Of a stretch of 8,833 bases of DNA, positions 5,895-8,833 are shown piece after piece. Within the stretch, counting starts at the first letter, position 1. Every line of letters starts with the position of its first letter. The notes beneath the pieces were generated by a model. That model did no database searches. It worked only from the letters and a program-made list of their open reading frames with translations, and had not been told where the DNA came from. Source of the stretch: an uncultured Clostridia bacterium (GTDB taxonomy: Bacteria; Bacillota_A; Clostridia; Christensenellales; Aristaeellaceae); the NCBI GenBank assembly GCA_934645275.1, contig CAKUDW010000072.1, positions 1 to 8,833 of the forward strand. The letters run 5' to 3'. Both the position numbers and the translations under genes were made by a program.

Positions 5895-6275
5895 GTGATT
5901 TTCATATTCGGCGGCGCGCATCAGGGCATGGCGGAATATGTCCGCACTGCGCTTGGAATGACGAATATTGTGCATTTGGACGCGGATATGTGTGAGATTG
6001 ACTTCGCGGCGGCGGAAGCCTTTGATGGGCTTGAGATGTTTGCCCTGGGCTGCGTGCGCCGCGGCGAAAGCGTGGTTTCCTATTTTGAACAGCACTGCGC
6101 TGAATGGGCGGGCAAGGCGCTCATTGGTCTGGATTTTTCTTGCGGCGTGGTGCCAATGGATGCTGAAATGCGGCTCTGGCGCGAGGAAAATGGACGGCTG
6201 AATAACTATCTGGCTCAGCGTGCCGCACGCGTGGTGCGCTTGTTCTGCGGCATTCCACAGGTGATTCGAGAATGA
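5895..6275 (+). CDS. Short CobU-like protein lacking Walker A lysine
   Basis: The 126-aa product resembles both ends of CobU but is about 50 residues shorter. The N-terminus IFIFGGAHQGMAEYV (2-16) is a P-loop-like strand and turn in which the Walker A lysine is M12 and the following Ser/Thr is A13. The R-I-x-x-H guanylylation motif is absent. The C-terminal half is canonical: C-G-V-V-P-M-D-A-E (83-91), then W95-R-E, NGRLNNYLAQRA (99-110), VVRLFCGIPQ (113-122). The GTG start has AGGGGGG (5881-5887) 7 bases upstream; the end shares ATGA with the cobC-like gene. As read it should not bind nucleotide like CobU. It may partner the upstream CobU, whose C-terminus lacks exactly these motifs, or be a separate clostridial CobU subfamily with another role. 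Function is not established. Confidence 0.75.
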   Translation: MIFIFGGAHQGMAEYVRTALGMTNIVHLDADMCEIDFAAAEAFDGLEMFALGCVRRGESVVSYFEQHCAEWAGKALIGLDFSCGVVPMDAEMRLWREENGRLNNYLAQRAARVVRLFCGIPQVIRE

Positions 6276-6862
6276 TTTATTTGATTCGCCATGGCATGAC
6301 GGCGGCTAACGAGCGCCGCTTATACTGCGGTAGCAGCGATTTGCCGTTGTCGGACGCGGGCAGGCGCGCTCTGGAAGAAAAGCGTGGGCAGGCGCGATAT
6401 CCGGAAGCACAGGGCGCCAAGCTCATTTCGAGCGGCATGCGCCGCTGCGACGAGACGGCGCTATTGCTGTTTGGCCGCGAACCGGATTGCCGCGTTGACG
6501 GCTTGCGGGAGATCAATTTTGGCAGATTTGAGTTGCACAGCTATGCCGAGCTCTGCGCAGACGCAGATTATCAGGCATGGATTACCGATGAAAGCGGCTG
6601 TGCCGCGCCGCCCGGCGGCGAAGCGGCGAATGCGTTTGGAGCGCGCGTGGCGGCGGCAATAAAGGGCGTGCCGGACGGCGCGATAACCGTGTGCCACGGC
6701 GGCGTAATCGCCGCGCTGATGGCGCGTTGGTTTCCCGAAGAAGGAAAGCACATATATGCCTGGCAGCCTGACTTTGGCGAAGGCTATGCTGTATCACTGT
6801 CGGAAAACGATATCTATTATATAAAAATTCCATTTTTTGATGATAAAACTAAGCATATATAA
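6272..6862 (+). CDS. cobC: Histidine phosphatase, probable alpha-ribazole phosphatase
   Basis: The 196-aa product belongs to the histidine phosphatase (phosphoglycerate mutase-like) family. The phospho-accepting histidine is H7 in LIRHGMT (4-10). Other pocket residues are R58 in the SSGMRRCDETA segment (53-63), E80 in REINFGRFE (79-87), and H142 in TVCHGGVIA (139-147). By family and by place as last gene of a cobT-cobU-cobS operon it should remove phosphate from alpha-ribazole 5'-phosphate or from the cobamide phosphate made by CobS. The family alone cannot tell this substrate from others; the context decides. The ATG overlaps the previous stop by 4 bases, with AGGTGA (6259-6264) 7 bases upstream. 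No clear terminator follows before the next promoter at 6881-6909. Confidence 0.85.
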   Translation: MIYLIRHGMTAANERRLYCGSSDLPLSDAGRRALEEKRGQARYPEAQGAKLISSGMRRCDETALLLFGREPDCRVDGLREINFGRFELHSYAELCADADYQAWITDESGCAAPPGGEAANAFGARVAAAIKGVPDGAITVCHGGVIAALMARWFPEEGKHIYAWQPDFGEGYAVSLSENDIYYIKIPFFDDKTKHI

Positions 6863-6880
6863 CAATGATTCGTGCTAAAG

Positions 6881-6909
6881 TGGAAAAATTTCTGCGCGTG
6901 TGCTATAAT
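6881..6909 (+). promoter_or_regulatory. Promoter of the ROK regulator gene
   Basis: TATAAT (6904-6909) is preceded by TGC (6901-6903), an extended -10; the -35 position (6881-6886, TGGAAA) matches four of six consensus bases at 17-base spacing. The segment 6884-6899, covering most of the spacer, matches 15 of 16 bases with 2302-2317 upstream of the riboswitch promoter. Confidence 0.72.
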
Positions 6910-6953
6910 GATGAAAGAAACTAAAATTCATTAGGGCGAGGAATGCAAGCGAA

Positions 6954-8246
6954 ATGAATTATCTTTCAGAGCGGCAGAGCGGCGCGGAACGGCTGACCAA
7001 TCAGCAAATCATCAAGGAAGAGAATATCAAGCACCTGTTCAATTTGCTGAACAGGAATCGTGATATGGCGCGCGCGGACCTTGTGCGCGTTACCGGCCTC
7101 AGCCCAACCACGGTCTCCGCACTCGTTGACGAGCTGGTGCGTGAGAATTTGGTGCTGGAAACCGGCTATGCGCGCACAATGCAGACGGGCCGCAAGCCCA
7201 TTAATCTGTGCATCAATGCCTCTGGACGGCAGATTCCCGTGTTTTCGCTGGGCAAGCTCGGTGTGCGCTACACGCTGTACAACCTGAAAATGGAACCGCT
7301 GGAAACGCTGTTTGTGAATCATTCCGCGGAACAGTACGGCGGCTTTGCAGAGGACGCGCTCGACCCGAATCCGGATGCGAGCGCCGACTATGCCGAGTTG
7401 ATTCGCGATATTCTGCTCAGGCGTTCCAAGCTGTACCGTCCTGAAATTGCGCTGGCCGTCTGCGTCAGTTTTCCGGGTATTTATCTTTCGGAAAAGAAGC
7501 TGTTTTCGCTGTCGACGCTACATATTTCCATTCGCCGCGAGGCGATGGAGGCGCTCGAACAGGAGCTGGGCATTACGCTGTTCTTCGGCAACAGTTCGCA
7601 GTCGCTGGCCTACGCGGAAAAAAAGCGTATGGACGCGCTTGGGCAGCAGGTGGAGAACCTGATTTATGTGAACGTCTGCGACGGCGTGGGCGCAGGTATC
7701 ATTTCCGAGGGCGAGGTGTTTACCGGGAAAGATGGATTTGCCGGTGAAATTGGCCATGTGACCATTAATTATCGCGGACGGCCCTGTTCCTGCGGCGGTC
7801 GCGGCTGTCTTGAGCAGTATGTGAACATGGAAGCTATTGTGGATCATGTGAGCCAGATCGCGGCCTTCAAGCCTGTGGAAACTATTCGAAAATTGCAACT
7901 TGAGCAGCCGGGCAAGCTTACGCCGGAAATGATTGGCCTTGCCTGCGATGCGGGTGAACGCGAAGTGTCGGAAGCAATGGATAATGTGGCGGCGCAGCTA
8001 TTTGCAGGCATATACAGTGTGGTGTGCGTTACGGGTATACGGCGCGTGATTATTGGCGGCGGCATAGAGCGGTTGGGTGGAAGCTTTCTGCAAAAGCTGC
8101 GTTCAATGTCTGGCCAACGCTGCGGTAACCTGCTGATGCACGGGCTGACCTTTGACTACGGGCATATTCCGCCCGAGGACAGCGGTCTGGGACTGGCGGA
8201 ATATTATATAGACAAGCGCTTTGAAATTCTGCGCAGACGTGGCTGA
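6954..8246 (+). CDS. ROK-family transcriptional regulator (NagC/XylR type)
   Basis: The 430-aa product has the ROK repressor layout: a winged helix-turn-helix at about 15-90 (R39-A-D-L-V-R-V-T-G-L-S-P-T-T-V-S, then a wing ending TGRKPINL) and a sugar-kinase-like domain to the end. The ROK zinc site is intact: H268 in GEIGH, and C278, C280 and C285 in CSCGGRGCLEQY (278-289). The kinase residues are not: the D-x-G-G-T phosphate loop is replaced near 98-107 by SLGKLGVRYT, and the catalytic Asp of the N-D-x-N motif is serine (G212-N-S-S-Q216). It is therefore probably a DNA-binding sensor of a sugar or sugar derivative, not a kinase. The ATG has GAGGAA (6938-6943) 10 bases upstream. It has its own promoter and a terminator at 8266-8304; the oxidoreductase gene downstream is a likely target, alongside its own promoter. 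Confidence 0.92.
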   Translation: MNYLSERQSGAERLTNQQIIKEENIKHLFNLLNRNRDMARADLVRVTGLSPTTVSALVDELVRENLVLETGYARTMQTGRKPINLCINASGRQIPVFSLGKLGVRYTLYNLKMEPLETLFVNHSAEQYGGFAEDALDPNPDASADYAELIRDILLRRSKLYRPEIALAVCVSFPGIYLSEKKLFSLSTLHISIRREAMEALEQELGITLFFGNSSQSLAYAEKKRMDALGQQVENLIYVNVCDGVGAGIISEGEVFTGKDGFAGEIGHVTINYRGRPCSCGGRGCLEQYVNMEAIVDHVSQIAAFKPVETIRKLQLEQPGKLTPEMIGLACDAGEREVSEAMDNVAAQLFAGIYSVVCVTGIRRVIIGGGIERLGGSFLQKLRSMSGQRCGNLLMHGLTFDYGHIPPEDSGLGLAEYYIDKRFEILRRRG

Positions 8247-8265
8247 ACGTGGCCGCAGCAGTTAG

Positions 8266-8304
8266 AAATGCCGGTATCTTCGTTTAGAGGGTATCGGCAT
8301 TTTT
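8266..8304 (+). terminator. Intrinsic terminator of the ROK regulator gene
   Basis: AAATGCCGGTATC (8266-8278) pairs with GGTATCGGCATTT (8290-8302) over 13 bp, with two G-U pairs and an 11-base loop, and the stem runs into five T (8300-8304). It starts 20 bases after the stop codon. Confidence 0.85.
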
Positions 8305-8486
8305 ATAGGACAGGATTAGCGAAACGGAGTTTTGCGGGTAGGCAAATTTCGCAGAGATACGCTGATAGTTCTTGAAAGACACGGCTGCGATGCATTGCGG
8401 CGGATGGACGAGCGAGGAATGAAAATAGTTTTATTCCATAAAAAACAAAACGTATTCATGCGGCTTGTACAAATTATTGAGAGATA
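8305..8486 (+). other. Noncoding stretch with inverted repeats upstream of the oxidoreductase promoter
   Basis: No convincing gene lies between the terminator and the next promoter. Two structures stand out. GCGAAAC (8319-8325) can pair with GTTTTGC (8329-8335), and GCGAAA also with TTTCGC near 8346-8351. A 22-base imperfect inverted repeat spans 8416-8437, with nine pairs (GGAATGAAA with TTTATTCC-type arm, one G-U). TTGTACAA (8465-8472) is a perfect 8-base palindrome. These could be regulator sites; no known riboswitch is recognised. Confidence 0.4.
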
Positions 8487-8515
8487 TTGACTTTGTTGGG
8501 ACGCTATGGTACAAT
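8487..8515 (+). promoter_or_regulatory. Promoter of the Gfo/Idh/MocA oxidoreductase gene
   Basis: TTGACT (8487-8492) and TACAAT (8510-8515) are 17 bases apart, each with one mismatch, and TGG (8507-8509) gives an extended -10. The predicted leader is about 65 bases. Such a strong core promoter fits a gene that is held off by a repressor until needed. Confidence 0.8.
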
Positions 8516-8587
8516 ATAATTAGTAAACCCACTGGATATTTAGGCGATAAGCGTTCAATAAAAGCAGATAATAGAGGAGGAAACGGA

Positions 8588-8833
8588 ATGTTTAAAGTGG
8601 CAGTGCAGGGCAGCGGTTATATTGCGCAAAACCATTTGGCCGCGCTCAAGAAGATGGATGATGTTCAACTCGTGGCTGTGATCGGCCGCAATGCAGAAAA
8701 GGGCGAAAAGGTGGCGCAGGAATACGGCTGCCGCTTCTTTACCTCGCTGAAAGCCGCTAAGGATGAGGTGGGCGTAGATATCGTAGATATTTGTGTGCCA
8801 ACGGATTTGCACGAGCAATTCGTGAAGGAAGCC
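8588..8833 (+). CDS. Gfo/Idh/MocA-family oxidoreductase (N-terminal part, cut by window end)
   Basis: The 82 visible residues are the start of an NAD(P)-binding Rossmann domain of the Gfo/Idh/MocA family: VAVQGSGYIAQNHLAAL (4-20) is the G-x-G-x-I-A dinucleotide loop, VIGRNAEKGEKVAQEYG (31-47) the second strand and helix, and DIVDICVPTDLHEQF (64-78) the conserved strand followed by P-T-x-x-H. The catalytic E-K-P motif and the substrate domain lie beyond the window, so the substrate, usually a sugar or inositol derivative, cannot be named. The ATG has GGAGG (8576-8580) at 7 bases. It follows the ROK regulator in the same direction and has its own strong promoter, which suggests a sugar-catabolic locus controlled by that regulator. 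It is open at the 3' end because the window stops, not because the gene is broken. Confidence 0.93.
   Translation, partial: MFKVAVQGSGYIAQNHLAALKKMDDVQLVAVIGRNAEKGEKVAQEYGCRFFTSLKAAKDEVGVDIVDICVPTDLHEQFVKEA

Noticed and set aside
6943..6957. Four-codon mini-ORF (ATG CAA GCG AAA TGA) overlapping the ROK start codon
   Set aside because: The ATG overlaps the end of the GAGGAA ribosome binding site and so has no spacing for its own initiation; likely chance.
6954..8246. Glucokinase or other ROK sugar kinase
   Set aside because: It has an N-terminal winged helix-turn-helix and lacks the D-x-G-G-T loop and the catalytic Asp.
8404..8490. 28-codon ORF in the gap before the oxidoreductase promoter
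   Set aside because: No good ribosome binding site, no recognisable product, and its stop runs into the -35 box at 8487-8492.

Overview
The window reads as a chromosomal segment of an anaerobic Firmicute, most likely a gut-type member of the Clostridia. The reasons are a DUF4317 protein, a clostridial Cys-rich small-domain protein, strong GGAGG-type ribosome binding sites, sigma-A-like promoters, and a cobalamin riboswitch that works by transcription termination. Base composition looks moderately GC-rich by eye and codon use is even, with no mobile elements, CRISPR array, tRNA or rRNA seen.

Layout. 1-1257: promoter and a DUF4317 protein of unknown function. 1366-1396: a 13-bp perfect hairpin between convergent genes. 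1412-1918 (minus): a GreA-family transcription elongation factor with a near-consensus promoter. 2016-2291: a divergently transcribed 91-aa Cys-rich metal-binding-type protein. 2321-2649: promoter, cobalamin riboswitch and intrinsic terminator, with a visible antiterminator alternative. 2798-6862: a tightly packed, translationally coupled cobamide operon: CbiR-like AP-endonuclease-2-fold protein, cobT, cobU, cobS, a short second CobU-like protein, and a CobC-like phosphatase. 6904-8304: a ROK-family repressor with its own promoter and terminator. 8305-8587: a noncoding stretch with inverted repeats and a strong promoter. 8588-8833: the start of a Gfo/Idh/MocA oxidoreductase, cut by the window edge.

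How the genes work together. CobT, CobU, CobS and CobC make up nucleotide loop assembly: activation of the lower-ligand base, GTP-activation of cobinamide, joining, and removal of phosphate. No corrin-ring genes are seen in the window. The first gene of the riboswitch-controlled operon resembles CbiR, the AP2Ec-superfamily enzyme reported from Akkermansia muciniphila to cleave the nucleotide loop of cobamides. The simplest model is a B12-repressed salvage and remodelling operon: CbiR strips the lower ligand of an imported cobamide and CobU/CobT/CobS/CobC rebuild it with another. The least explained part is the second, 126-aa CobU-like protein, whose Walker A lysine is replaced by methionine while it keeps the CobU C-terminal motifs that the full-length CobU lacks.
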